Origin: Aplidium turbinatum
Lineage: Eukaryota > Chordata > Ascidiacea > Aplousobranchia > Polyclinidae
Reading direction: 5' to 3'
Assembly (NCBI GenBank): GCA_918807975.1
Contig: OU964920.1
Location: 43,739,979-43,803,978 of the forward strand
Length of the DNA: 64,000 nucleotides
Both the position numbers and the translations under genes were made by a program. Below, in pieces: positions 22,201-30,995 of this stretch. The notes under the pieces were generated by a model that was not told where the DNA came from, made no database searches, and saw nothing but the letters and a program-made list of their open reading frames with translations. How positions within the stretch are numbered: the stretch's first letter is position 1; every line of letters begins with the position of its first letter.

Positions 22201-24017
22201 GAGATATTCAGTTAGGCCTACACTACAAAAACTAACACTTAGGTCTAAACATTACAACCGCAAGCAAATTGTACAGAAAGCTGGATAAGTTTGCCTCCTG
22301 CGTATAGAAGCTTAACAAACTAAATATTACATCCGCACCTGAACGTTCATTGGCGAAGTAACGCTATATCAACGCTGTAAAAAGGGCAAAAGCATGACTA
22401 TGAAAGCTAGTAGGCTAAAGCACAGTACATGGCGAGGAGACATAAAAAAACAGCAACAATTATTTCGGCATTATGATGCTTGTGCTGTGTACCGTGATGA
22501 CACCATTCTGACGAGTTAGTCTAGCCGCTCTAGCGAATGTATGCATTGACGTCACTGGGAAAGCAAGACTCACCTGGTCTCACCATAACACATCTGATTG
22601 GCTAAGCAGCTGGTGACGTTTTGCAAAACGAGTGATGATTGGATAAAACGAAGGCGTTTTTTGACATTTTTGAATCTGGGTAAGCAACTTTGATAGTTGC
22701 TTACCTTGGAGCCTCAGTGATTGTTTCTGACAGAAGCGTTTGCGTTAATTGGCATTTATAGGCAAGACATGCAGTTTGGTGAGGATTTAGACTACTCACA
22801 AGCGTTACGAGCAATTCTAGTCACGAATACAGTAATTTTCAAGTTAAAATAGACATGATAAAAATAATAAGAAGTTAAACCTAGAATTCAGTCATTATAC
22901 TTTGCATAGTTTTCGCTCAGGTAAGCACTGCTTTCCTTGCTTTCCCTCACCGATCGTCACTGGTATGTTGGTAACTTAAATATGTCGGTGGCCGGTCGAT
23001 TGGTCGAAAGACATTTGGTCGACAGTCATTTGGTCGACAGACATTTGGTCGACAGGACGTTTGGTCGACAGACAATTGGTCGACAGACATTTGGTCGACA
23101 GGACATTTGGTCGACAAGACATTTGGTCGACAAGACATTTGGTCGACAAGACATTTGGTCGACAGACATTTGGTCGACAGACATTTGGTCGACAAGACAT
23201 TTGGTCGACAGGACATTTGGGTTACAGTTAGGGTTAGGGTAGGGTTAGGGTTAGGGTTAGGTTAGGTTAGGTTAGGTTAGGTTAGTGTTAGGGCTAGGGT
23301 TAGGGTTAGGTTAGGATTAGGGTTAGGTTAGGGTTAGGTTAAGGTTAGTTAACCCTAACCCTAAAATGAATCGTTCTGTCGACCGAATGTCCTGTCGACG
23401 AAATATCTTGTCGACCAAATGTCTGTCGACCAATTGTCTGTCGACCAAACGTCCTGTCGACCAAATGTCTGTCGACCAAATGTCTGTCGACCAAACGTCC
23501 TGTCGACCAAATGTCCTGTCGACCAAATGTCTTGTCGACCAAATGTCTGTCGACCAAACGTCCTGTCGACCAAATGTCTGTCGACCAAATGACTGTCGAC
23601 CAATTGTCTTTCGACCAATTGACCGGGTACCAATATGTCTATATATGAGCCGAGGTGGCAAAACATAGATTTATAGTTGAAAAGAAAAACCAAATTTCAA
23701 ACCTTCTTTTGCGCTCTTTCCAATGCTTCCTTCAACTGCACTTCGATTGTCTTCTTTCCTTCATTTTTGCTGTTTGTCTCAACCGCTTCAGCATTTAGTT
23801 CGCTCTCAGCATTTGAAGCATTCACAAGTTCCATTAAAATTCTTTGGAAAGCCTTTTTCATTTGAGCTTGATTTCTTAAACCGGCCTCACTCCATGAAAA
23901 AACTTTCGTTTTCCAAACATCCGATAATTCATTTGACTTCGAATACAAGAAGAGCACAAAGAAACTGGAGAAAACAACAACTAAAAACGTGATTTTTAAT
24001 TTAGAAACTAGTGGCAT
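13262..24017 (-). CDS. Alpha-1,3-fucosyltransferase FUT-B (GT10), five exons
   Basis: Minus-strand exons 24017-23703, 20478-20365, 18926-18853, 16505-16392 and 14024-13262 have GT-AG borders and agreeing phases, total 1380 nt = 459 residues. Exon 1 gives a short basic tail (MPLVSKLK), a membrane anchor (about residues 9-25) and a stem, as in type II Golgi enzymes. Exons 2-4 carry KYHIIIWNPL, SCGNCSISYD, KAVVFSYHDLK, LFVWWTMEAP and NLTMTHR. Exon 5 carries RRDSDVYFGY and the GT10 core FYFAFENSLGCKDYITEK (about 302-320), then GTVPVVMG and YFKWR. It would fucosylate glycans from GDP-fucose in the Golgi. Its last exon is about 94% identical in protein to FUT-A, while exon 2 is only about half identical. 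Intron 1 (23702-20479) contains the GTCGAC/telomeric foldback array; intron 4 (16391-14025) contains a hAT element and a LINE. No coding break was seen. Confidence 0.88.
14400..14612 (+). repeat. SINE family B in FUT-B intron 4
   Basis: B-box-like GCCGGTTCGACACCGCTCC, body AGGACACTTAATAAAATGCC, GGTGGACACAAAAGTTGG, and end GTGAGCTTGGATAAGACAAA. Antisense to the gene. Its counterpart in FUT-A is the fragment at 3225-3336. Confidence 0.7.
14776..16378. mobile_element. hAT element next to FUT-B exon 4, carrying a LINE
   Basis: Ends AGGGGTCCGTAAATACTTTT and GTATTTGCGGACCCCTGG, with GCGACCC-rich sub-terminal sequence. Flanks share CTAGAC/CTAGTC, a worn target-site duplication. Its right end is only about 15 bp from the splice donor of FUT-B exon 4. 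Most of the interior (15003-16150) is a LINE inserted into it. No hAT transposase seen. Confidence 0.65.
15003..16150 (-). mobile_element. 5'-truncated LINE inside the hAT element
   Basis: On the minus strand: LQNWRLKLSENKT-like start (about 16120), then VTLDRSYTYRHHLVSLCKKM, LKRLAGHSWRARADTLRIAA, ALVYSSAEYCAPVWC, RTVTGCMRPTS, FAILAGIQLSELR, and at the C end WVRLNRLRTGVGLF and CECGAKEQTADHI. At least one frame change separates the 15958-15452 frame from the C-terminal part. The 3' untranslated part (15003-15150) matches 5722-5803. The same LINE family is at 28115-28859. Confidence 0.82.
16735..16880 (-). repeat. Possible tRNA-like SINE fragment
   Basis: Plus strand contains AGCCGGGAGTCGAACCAGGA, the reverse of a B box, and GCGCCATTTACACCGCTT, which resembles a reversed A box. 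It does not fold as a full tRNA. Confidence 0.35.
17200..18540 (+). mobile_element. Partial second copy of the GATC-ended hAT-like element
   Basis: Shares with 8273-9469 the stretches TTCAAGATCACTTTTTGTGT, TTGATCAATGAGGTTGC, AAGCAACCTGG and, further on, TTGGTCTGGTTGATGC and ACATGACCAAAGTCG. Terminal repeats are lost. A family G repeat (17765-18020) interrupts it, and that repeat itself contains a direct duplication of about 50 bp (17888-17937 and 17938-17987). Confidence 0.5.
17765..18020 (+). repeat. Interspersed repeat family G with internal duplication
   Basis: Opens TTAGGGCCGTTGAGAAGAT. The unit CGGCCCCTTGTAAAGGTTTT to ATTATCC occurs twice in tandem with few differences, unlike the other copies of this family in the window. 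Confidence 0.55.
18960..19400 (-). mobile_element. LINE 3' fragment in FUT-B intron 2
   Basis: Minus strand reads KTEMRMVRMMYGNLFLDKI, then (after a frame change) HLRGHREHMDENNLTKLVWN, KGKPKKAWDDNVKDDMTKIN and ANDSEKWRSY before a stop, the usual LINE C-terminal signature (compare 10080-10460). A short ATAATAAC-rich tail follows. It lies in the same orientation as FUT-B. FUT-A intron 2 has a similar GATAATAATAA tract at 2578-2605, so part of it may predate the duplication. Confidence 0.65.
19713..19984. mobile_element. hAT MITE of the GGCCGGATTTA family, copy 1
   Basis: Ends CAGGCCCGGATTTAGGGG and TAAATCCGGCCCTG; perfect 8-bp target-site duplication GTCATTGT at 19705-19712 and 19985-19992. 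GGGGGGCCC-rich sub-terminal palindromes. 272 bp, no coding. Other copies with perfect duplications: 24534-24799, 27296-27564, 37916-38238; a larger relative is 25209-26791. Confidence 0.92.
20265..20352. mobile_element. Palindromic MITE P90 in FUT-B intron 2
   Basis: ATCAGCAAATCAGTCCGTTT at one end and ACTGATTTGCTGACTGGG at the other. It matches 2393-2485 in the FUT-A intron at the same relative position. Confidence 0.6.
20560..20760 (-). repeat. Degraded SINE family B upstream of FUT-B exon 2
   Basis: Aligns by eye with 700-930 upstream of FUT-A exon 2 (AATGACGTTGGCACAACACG against AATGACGTCGATTCTACGCC, and AACAAAAATGTATTTAATTC against the FUT-A flank). Confidence 0.5.
20985..21095 (+). repeat. 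tRNA-like SINE fragment, family D
   Basis: B-box-like ATCGGTTCGACACCACG, ending in GGTTTTTATTTCTCACCATC. The same ending (TTGTTTTTATTTCTGACCAT) occurs at 49740-49765 and 59820-59845. Confidence 0.45.
21365..21650. other. GC-rich island of unknown nature
   Basis: Clearly more GC-rich than its surroundings, with CGACGGCCGCCCAGCCCGTC and CTCTTCCCAGGGTGCATTGC. An uninterrupted plus-strand frame (21407-21643) is rich in S, T and P and has no recognisable domain. It could be the 5' part of an unknown retroelement or a SINE body. Confidence 0.3.
21880..22050. repeat. Fragment of the CAGTGGCGTAGCC hAT family
   Basis: Contains GGGGGGTCTGGGGGCCTCCC, CCCAGAAATTTTTGAAAAA and TTTGGTGCGTTCTGAGAGCA, shared with 25485-25956 and 51780-51960. 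Small palindromes CGGGCGAAGCCCG and GTTGCCGAAGGCAAC lie in it. 22051-22980, beyond it, holds nothing recognised. Confidence 0.55.
22988..23637. repeat. Large inverted array of GTCGAC units around telomere-type repeats
   Basis: Left arm 22988-23220: about 13 units of ATTTGGTCGACAGAC (17-18 bp). Centre 23221-23361: mixed TTAGGG and TTAGG repeats that switch to CCCTAA just before the right arm. Right arm 23366-23637: about 15 units of the reverse complement. From the outer ends inward the first units of both arms carry the same variant order (GGTCGAAAG, then TC, AC, GACG types), so the arms derive from one inverted duplication. It lies in FUT-B intron 1, about 65 bp from the exon 1 donor (23702). 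Long open frames across the array are an artefact of the unit lacking stops. Confidence 0.9.
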
Positions 24018-24060
24018 CTTTAGCAGAAAAAGTATCGTTTTGAAACTAGAGTTTTTGAAG

Positions 24061-24079
24061 CTATATAGTTAATGAGTCA
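24061..24079 (-). promoter_or_regulatory. Possible FUT-B core promoter
   Basis: A TATA-like CTATATAG (24061-24068) sits about 44 bp upstream of the FUT-B ATG, with an AP-1-like TGAGTCA (24073-24079) beside it. Position is plausible but unproven; either could be chance in AT-rich DNA. Confidence 0.25.
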
Positions 24080-24384
24080 GATGCTTCGACAGCAAAAAAA
24101 CAATACATAGCCCACAAAGGGTGTAGAAAAGAAGAATTGGAAATAAGAAGACTGGCAAGCAAGAGACCTCACTCGACGTGCATATCCACATTTCAAGCAT
24201 GCCAGCCCATTACCAGGTCACTACCAAGTAGGGGATAATTAACAAAGTGAAAACGGAAAGTTACAAATAAACGGGGCACCAATGTTACCAAACCATATCT
24301 TTAAGAAAGGTCTTAACTTCTTGCACAGAATATTAATCTCCGGACCGGTCCACAGCTAAGCAGCCCAGCGGGAATGCTCTATCC

Positions 24385-25044
24385 CAGTGCTTCCCAACCT
24401 TTTTCAGTTCGCGACCCATTTTTAATGCAAGTTTTATTGTGCGACCCACAATGAAATATGACATCTTGGCTACTGGCGTACGTACTAATTGTTACATATT
24501 TGTTGCATTATTGCATAATTGTTACGTAATGATGAGGGCCGGATTTAGATGATGGGGGGCCCGGGGCACTTTTAGATCGGGGGGCCCCCGTGCAAAAATT
24601 TTTTTCAAGCCTACGGCGCGAAAAAACACCTCTACGTCTACAGTAGCACTAATCCAGCACTGCACAGCATTTTGCAGAAACTTTAAAGGCTGAAAGGAAA
24701 AAAATAACACAAAATCACATTTTTTCCACGTAGGAGGCCCTTCAAAAGTCGGGGAGCCCGGGGCACCTGCACCCTCTGCCCCCCCTAAATCCGGACCTGG
24801 TAATGATAATGCAATAATTTCCCGATCTAATAGAAAACAGAGTGCACAATTCATGAAAATGGAAAGTCAACCAATGAAGTGAAGATAAGAGTAGCGATGG
24901 CGAAGGCGCAGTACTGTTCAATACCAAAGTGCGGCTTGTGAGATCCACATGGTGAGATCCATAGTAATATCGGTATCTTTTAGAAAATTTTAACATTCAG
25001 TAACATTTAGAAATGCTTCGCGACCCACTGGTTGGGAAGCACTG
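24385..25044. mobile_element. Non-autonomous hAT element hosting a second MITE
   Basis: Ends CAGTGCTTCCCAACCTTTTT and GGTTGGGAAGCACTG with GCGACCC sub-terminal motifs. Flanks CTCTATCC and CTTTAACC match at six of eight positions. The 24534-24799 MITE is inserted in it. Confidence 0.75.
24534..24799. mobile_element. hAT MITE of the GGCCGGATTTA family, copy 2
   Basis: GAGGGCCGGATTTAGATG and CCTAAATCCGGACCTG ends, with a perfect 8-bp target-site duplication GTAATGAT at 24526-24533 and 24800-24807. 266 bp. Confidence 0.9.
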
Positions 25045-25208
25045 CTTTAACCCAGTGGCGGCTCGTGGTATTTGTAACAGGGAATGCTGCAACCGGAGGT
25101 ATACGTGCAAGAGCGAGGGCCAAAGGCACGATGCTAAGCTAGGGGGGTCTGGGGGCATGTCCCCCATAAAATTTTACTTTATTTTAGTGGTATTTCGTGC
25201 ATTCTGAG

Positions 25209-26791
25209 CAGGGCCGGATTTAGACCATGAGAGGCCCTAGCCTATTCCATTTGTGAGGCCCCTCCCTATTTTTGAGCTCAGAAATTCTCTTTAAACAACA
25301 TCACATGTCATTGCTTAATGTTAAAAATATGAATGCATTAAACTCTTCGTTCTTTTCATTTTCCACATTCATGTATGCAAATTTTTAATTAAAAGAATAT
25401 AAACTTAGTTAAGGCAGTTTTGCTTTTAATTTTAATTTCTCTGATCAAACAACCGTTACAATAATTGTAAAGTTTATTTACGAGCAGTGGCGTAGCCAGA
25501 AATTTTGTAAGGGGGGGTTTTTGACGGTGTATTTGCCTAAAATGACACCCAGCAGCGGGGTTCTGGGGGGCCTCCCCAGAAAATTTTGAAAAATTACTTT
25601 GAATTTGGTGCATTCTGAGAGCATTTTCAACAAAAATGTGGGTATGAATATTCCTGTAAAATGGTACCGTCCGGTGGCACAGCAAAAGGATAAAATAACG
25701 TTTTCTTTGGCATTTTTCGGAAATAAAGCTAAGTCTCTATGTTTTCTTGTTGCTAATTCCTGGCTGAGATATTTGAATGTTTGGTATTGGCAAAACTCGC
25801 TCTTTTAATGCAGTTTCGTTTAAAATTAGGCAAACTTTGTTTTAGAGACATAAATAGACTGAAAGCATCATTCTCAATATCGTGACGTCACACGCGTGCC
25901 AAAGGGGGGGGGGGAGTTTAAAACCCCAACCTTCCCCCCCCCTGGCTACGCCACTGTTTACGAGGACATAAGAAAGAATTACAACCATCAAATAGAGTAG
26001 CCTAAGACTAGGCTACCAAATTTTTTTTCTAGCTTTCGTCAAAGCAAAATCATGCAACTTGAAACATTGTCGATCTCAGCTTATTTTTGATGCTTTTGAG
26101 CCTTGAGAAAGATCTCTCTCCTGAGCAGTTATAGTGACCATTAAGCTTAGAAACAGTCTTAATATTGCTTCTACATATTGAAAGGCAGTGTTAATTTTTT
26201 TCCTTACACATAGAAGTTCATCAGTAGCCTAAGTTTCGGGACTCGGGTCAACATCTTCCGGATACGCTTCCTTTAAAAGTTTTAAACCTACAATAGTTGG
26301 TTGTCCATTTTCAGTTTTAGCTAAAACTCTGGTGGGCTAAGGTTATCACTATCATGCAGAGCATTGCACGCTTGAGGCAAAGCTCCCTCTTGCAAATCAT
26401 CTAAATCTTCTTCGTTAACAACAGAAGGAAAGTTGATGCTGCCAGTCTCAAAATTTAAAAAAAACACTAGATTCTCCAAGAAAACCACTAGATTATTTCA
26501 TACTGTTTTTTGCAGAGAAGACTGCGGCACTTTAACATAGAAGCTTCCAGCAGAAAGCGCGCAATAATTGGCTTTATTATGATGCAAACGAGTAACGACG
26601 TAATAATGACTGTTTGCAACTTGTGTATAGAATTTTCTACTCTGAAAAGCTTGATATATAGGTACTTTAGGTAGGGTTTAAACTTGTCAAGTTTTTAAAA
26701 GAATTACAAACTTTGAAATCGAATTTCGAGGCCCCTGGACGTTGAGGCCCTAGGCTTCAGCCTGCCTAGCCTATTGGTAAATCCGGCCCTG
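25209..26791. mobile_element. 1.58-kb hAT-type element, middle layer of the nest
   Basis: Ends CAGGGCCGGATTTAGACC and GTAAATCCGGCCCTG; perfect 8-bp target-site duplication ATTCTGAG at 25201-25208 and 26792-26799. On the minus strand around 26455-26325 is a short coding-like run (INFPSVVNEEDLDDLQEG), perhaps a transposase remnant. It contains the 25485-25956 element. Confidence 0.88.
25485..25956. mobile_element. hAT MITE of the CAGTGGCGTAGCC family, innermost layer
   Basis: Ends CAGTGGCGTAGCCAG and CTGGCTACGCCACTG; perfect 8-bp target-site duplication TTTACGAG at 25477-25484 and 25957-25964. 472 bp. G- and C-runs next to the ends. Confidence 0.92.
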
Positions 26792-27295
26792 ATTCTGAGG
26801 CTATTTGAGCACTTAAATTTCTGATGTTCAACAAGTTTAAATAGGCTGTTTTAGCATGTGAAACCGCAAAAACATAGCTTTTTTGATGAAAATACAAACG
26901 GGGTGGTTATCAATAGCATGAATGAGTTTATTTCGCTCTTGATGAGCAAACAATACACAACAGAAAATGAACATAATAGAAAGCGAGGAATTGTAGCAGA
27001 GCGAAAAAAACGTTAAAGAACGCAACGATATCTTCTCAGCCAACAATAGTGTTAATATGTAGCCTAATGTAAAATGTGGCAGGCACTGCTGATAAAAAAC
27101 CTAAAGAAGTTGCGTTGTTCTTAGAGTTACACTGAGAGTTACGACCTTTGGCCTTAACTAATTATCGTAAAAACTTTAACAATGAACATAGGTTAAATTT
27201 AGTTAAGCAACAACAATAATGATAACCGAGTCTAAGCTTTATCTTTTTGTGCAGAAAGCAAAGCACATTAGTCTAATAACAGCATCAATCACAGC

Positions 27296-27564
27296 CAGGG
27301 CCGGATTTAGGTGATGGGGGGCCCGGGGCACTTTTAGATCGGGGGGCCCCCATGCAAAAAAATTTTTCGCGCCTACGGCGCGAAAAACCATCTCTACGTC
27401 TACAGTAGCATCAGTCCAGTACTGCACAGCATTTTGCAAATGCTTTAAACATTAAAAGGAAAAAATAACACAAAATCACATTTTTTTTCACATAGGGGGG
27501 CCCTTCAAAAGTTGGGGGGCCCGGGGCAACTGCCCCCTCTGCCCCCCCCCTAAATCCGGGCCTG
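27296..27564. mobile_element. hAT MITE of the GGCCGGATTTA family, copy 3
   Basis: CAGGGCCGGATTTAGGTG and CCTAAATCCGGGCCTG ends; perfect 8-bp target-site duplication ATCACAGC at 27288-27295 and 27565-27572. 269 bp. Confidence 0.92.
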
Positions 27565-28114
27565 ATCACAGCCACCTAATAACGTGCTTGAAAACGATGA
27601 AGTGTAGTTGCAACAGTAGCTAGCCTGACCACTGACCAGCAACTGCAGAATTTGCAGTGTGGATTTGTGGAATTTTAAAGCAACCTGAGGCACAATATGA
27701 CGTCACAATTCCTCTTAGTTTCTTTATAAGATCTCAACTGTAGAGCTTGCAGTTCAGGGCTTCCAAATATAAAACTTAAAATATCACAATACTTTTTAAA
27801 ATCCAGAAATTATAAAACTTCTAGGATCTATAGAGAAAATGAGAAAAAAAGTGAAATTAAAAAAAAAAAATGCTGAAATGTACAGGGGGTGTGCTGCAGT
27901 TCTGCAGTTTTTATGGACGAGCCGCCACTGGTCTTATAAATCAAGTGAGATAATTCTCTTATGCAGTCATGTGCTTTGAGCAAAAATACACTCGACAAAG
28001 CACCGTAGCGCCATTCAGTTGTTAGAGTAAAAGATTAAGATATGTGTAATAAACCATTGTAATTTAGATGACTATTATAAATTCAACCACGTATTAAATC
28101 CAATTCAATGTAAA

Positions 28115-28859
28115 AATTCCTTTTAGTGGTTTGTTTGGCTTAGGGATCGCGACGACCAGAGATCTTCTCCATACTTTAGGAATCTTGAGGCGGCGCAGGC
28201 AGGACGACAGGAAATCGCATAACAGCCTCATCGACAGCCCAATCAACGACGCATTGCGAATTGTGACTGGATGCCTGCGCCCAACTCCAACAGAGTATTT
28301 ACCAATCCTTGCAGGCATCCAACCTGCTGAGCTTCGCCGAAAGGGAGCCATTATACACCTGGCTCGCCGGGCGGGGGATCCTGACCACTTGCTCCATGCA
28401 AAACTCAACATCCCACCTCAGGAATCTCCCCGGCAACTAAAGTCAAGACACCCCTTTGTGCCAGCTGCTGTTGAATTACTACAACCATTCAGCGATCGTG
28501 CCATCAGCGCAGCACACTTCATGGAAGACACTTGGAATGCAGCATGGTGCGCCACCGACACCAAACTACATGGTTTTATGCCCCACCCGGTGGCGCGCCC
28601 CCCTGGTATGGACCTTCCTCGGCCGACTTGGGTCAAGCTCAACAGAATCCGAACCGGAGTCGGTCGCTTCCATTCCAACATGCACAAGTGGGGTCTGGCT
28701 CCCTCATCGGCCTGCGAATGCGGCGCGGAGGAACAAACTGCTGACCATGTCGTTCTCGAATGTCCCATCTACAAGGCACCAAATGGAACGCATGGTATAG
28801 CAACGCTGGACGAAGCTACACTCACCTGGCTCTCCACCACCTGCCCTGAAATTTGATCT
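28115..28859 (+). mobile_element. LINE with a 5' inversion
   Basis: 28226-28856 (+) encodes a LINE C end: INDALRIVTGCLRPTPTEYL, LPILAGIQPAELRRKGAI, SRHPFVPAA, PRPTWVKLNRIRTGVGRFHS and the Cys/His knuckle CECGAEEQTADHVVLECP, then a GAA-rich tail (28870-28884). The adjoining 28225-28115 reads on the minus strand as LCDFLSSCLRRLKIPKVWRR and SLVVAIPKPNKPL, a more N-terminal RT segment of the same family. Such a 5' inversion is the known result of twin priming. Same family as 15003-16150. Confidence 0.85.
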
Positions 28860-28884
28860 AGTCTCAAACGAAAGAAGAAGAAGA

Positions 28885-29585
28885 ATGTAAAAATTTTTTT
28901 TTAGTAGATTAAACTTATTTCCATTGCTGAGAAAATAAAATAGGCCTATCTTTTGACAGGTGTCAAACTCACAGTATATTGTTATCACAGTATTGTTATG
29001 TGGCCAATAACCCATGGGTGGTCGCTTCCTGGGAAGGCAATGAGATGAAATTGATAGGAATGTTCTGACCTTTAACCAAAAACAGGTTGCTGGTTTTTTG
29101 CTAGTAGCTGGTGCTTCTTTTACGAAGCATGAAACAATGTGACGTGATAATTCAAGTGAGGCTGCATTGCAACTCCAATGATGCGCACTTTGGGTGTTAT
29201 TGCTGCTGGTACTTCATAAAAGCTTCTACCTCTCTAACAATGCTTGATAGGAACATTTTGCTGACATGTATTGCAATACAAATAAATTTATTTTAACGAG
29301 TATCTGTATAATCTTATATAAGTAAAAATCAGTTTCGATTTGCCAGATCACCTTCAGTTTAGCCGAAAGCAAACAACACAAACAAAACCAAAACGATGAA
29401 GATACGAACCAGTGAAAAAGTTGCACTTCTGATATGAACGAGTTGGTGGATAAGTTTAACATCTAAAAGCAGCTTGAGAATCACCATGGTTTATGACGTG
29501 GTGTGGCAGCGGGGCTCAGACGCGGTTTACAAGAGCATCGTGTATTTTCAAACTTCCAAGAAGAAGGTGAGCTTCGAACTCATAC
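28885..29585. other. Stretch with no gene recognised
   Basis: Around 29490-29585 there is a weakly tRNA-like run (GGGGCTCAGACGCGGTTTAC and GAGCTTCGAACTCATACC) that could be a SINE head; otherwise nothing. Confidence 0.3.
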
Positions 29586-29716
29586 CTTTTGTTTCACCCT
29601 TAAATACCACATCTCCAGTCATTTCAATCGGCACCTTGCTATTATGAACTTTTTGCTTGCATTTGTTGACCAGCTCATGGGCTGTTACTGCATTGCCTGG
29701 CCCTAAAACTATCATG
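29586..29716 (-). CDS. Possible internal exon, unknown protein
   Basis: Between an acceptor-like ACACTCCAG and a good donor-like AAAAG|GTATGAG the minus strand reads MIVLGPGNAVTAHELVNKCK and on to VPIEMTGDVVFKGETK without stops. Composition looks coding. No family recognised, and linkage to the exons at 31589-32313 could not be shown. Confidence 0.3.
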
Positions 29717-30149
29717 CTGGAGTGTTTTCGTAATTTCAAATTTTTAGAAATATAATAATTTCGAAATGCAATCATTGCAATCAAACAATTGATGAAATGC
29801 AAAACTGCTCAGCTTATCAGTCCTTTTCAATAAAAACCTTTTCTAGTCGGCAGTAATTTTTCTGTTTAAAAATGTACATCTATCCCTTCTAGAAGTTACA
29901 AAGTCATTTGACTAAAAGCAATTATAAAGACAGAACTTAGCCTGAAGTATTTTCCACAAGCTCTTCAAAAAATATTCATAAACCGGTTTTGCTTCAAATA
30001 CAAACTTGTCACTTTTTGTCTACAATGAAACTGATTTTGATTATTACAAACCATGACAAGCCACGCTTGTCTGACCGCCTTTGTCCAGTCTGAAAATTAT
30101 TACTATTTGCATTGCTTTAACGTCTCTAAATGTTGAATTATGGTTAAAA

Positions 30150-30303
30150 ACGACTGATTTACTGTCTGAATAGCTTTGCTGGAGTTTAGCCTCGTGGCTT
30201 TGTAAGAGGTTAGAAAACTTTTGTGCGGTTTCTAGCAGGTTGAACGTGACAAGACCGAAGGCGGTTTTCACGCGCTGCATCAAAGCAACCCTGAAACTAA
30301 TTT
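30150..30303 (-). CDS. Possible exon, unknown protein
   Basis: After an acceptor-like TTAGTTTCAG the minus strand reads VALMQRVKTAFGLVTFNLLE and on through TAQKFSNLLQSHEAKLQQ. It has a helical, coding-like composition, but no convincing donor or domain was found, and its phase does not fit exon 2 of the gene at 31589-32313. Confidence 0.22.
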
Positions 30304-30889
30304 ATTTCCTAGTTTTATTCCTTTATAAATTTTGGCATGTTTTAGGAAACGACGTTTGCATTTTCTACTACATTTCTACACCAACATGATGTGAAAAATA
30401 GAACTGGCAAAATCTGCATGGGCACATGCAATAAATGTACATGTGGGTTAAATTCCAGGTCGAGTTAGTCCACAGAAATTTTATTTTGTAATAGCAGAAA
30501 TTATTCTTCATGCAATGTATTGAAAAAAGTGGTGGCCACATGTCAGGACCATCGGTATTCGAAGCACAAGCTATGGTTTCCATACCAGTTCACTCATAAT
30601 GTCAGACTACATCTATTTTGCATATTTTCAACTAATGCTGCGTTTGAAAAGAAATTAACCACGTCCACAGGTATGCAAATTTTGACCAAGCTTTTATTTA
30701 TATTTAAAAATTATTTTCTTTTGAAAGCAATCGTTCCATTGATTGATAGACATTTGCAGAAGTGATTCCAACTTTTAAGTATTCTGAAACTCCAAGTATG
30801 TAGTTATTCTTTCTCGAGAAGTTCTGAAATGGAAGCAGAATTACTTAAAGGGATGAATTTTGTAGAAATTCGAATAAAAATGGTTGCAA

Positions 30890-30995
30890 TCCAGACAGCA
30901 AAATCCGTTATTTTTACATTGATTCTACGCCTGCAGACGTTGAATCTACGTCAAACAACGAATTTTGATCTCAGGGAAGTTTGAGTTATCTTTTC
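30890..30995. mobile_element. Palindromic MITE P90
   Basis: CCAGACAGCAAAATCCGTTA, central TGCAGACGTTGAATC, and closing GAATTTTGATCTCAGGG. Imperfect palindrome. A related half copy is at 31205-31275 (CTGCAGACGTTGAATCAATG). Confidence 0.55.

Larger units (their letters stand above)
25053..27930. mobile_element. Outer hAT-like element (CAGTGGCGGCTCGT ends)
   Basis: Inverted ends CAGTGGCGGCTCGTGG and ACGAGCCGCCACTG. It abuts the previous element's target-site copy. About 2.9 kb long, but most of that is later insertions (25209-26791 and 27296-27564); its own sequence (25053-25208, 26800-27295, 27573-27930) shows no transposase. Its target-site duplication is not clear. Confidence 0.6.

Noticed and set aside
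23221-23361. True chromosome end
   Set aside because: Unique gene sequence continues on both sides; the repeats are internal.
22988-23637. CRISPR array
   Set aside because: The units are contiguous without unique spacers, the arms are inverted, and the context is eukaryotic.
22937-23693. Several overlapping open frames of 70-112 codons on both strands rich in VDRHLVDRTFGRQ or STKCLVDQMSCRPN
   Set aside because: They are translations of the GTCGAC minisatellite, whose unit happens to lack stops in most frames; not proteins.
28418-28768. Minus-strand 116-codon frame
   Set aside because: Antisense of the LINE C-terminal domain.
30044-30283. Confident exon of the secreted-protein gene at 31589-32313
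   Set aside because: The phase does not fit the preceding exon with the best acceptor, and no donor is convincing; kept only as a low-confidence segment.
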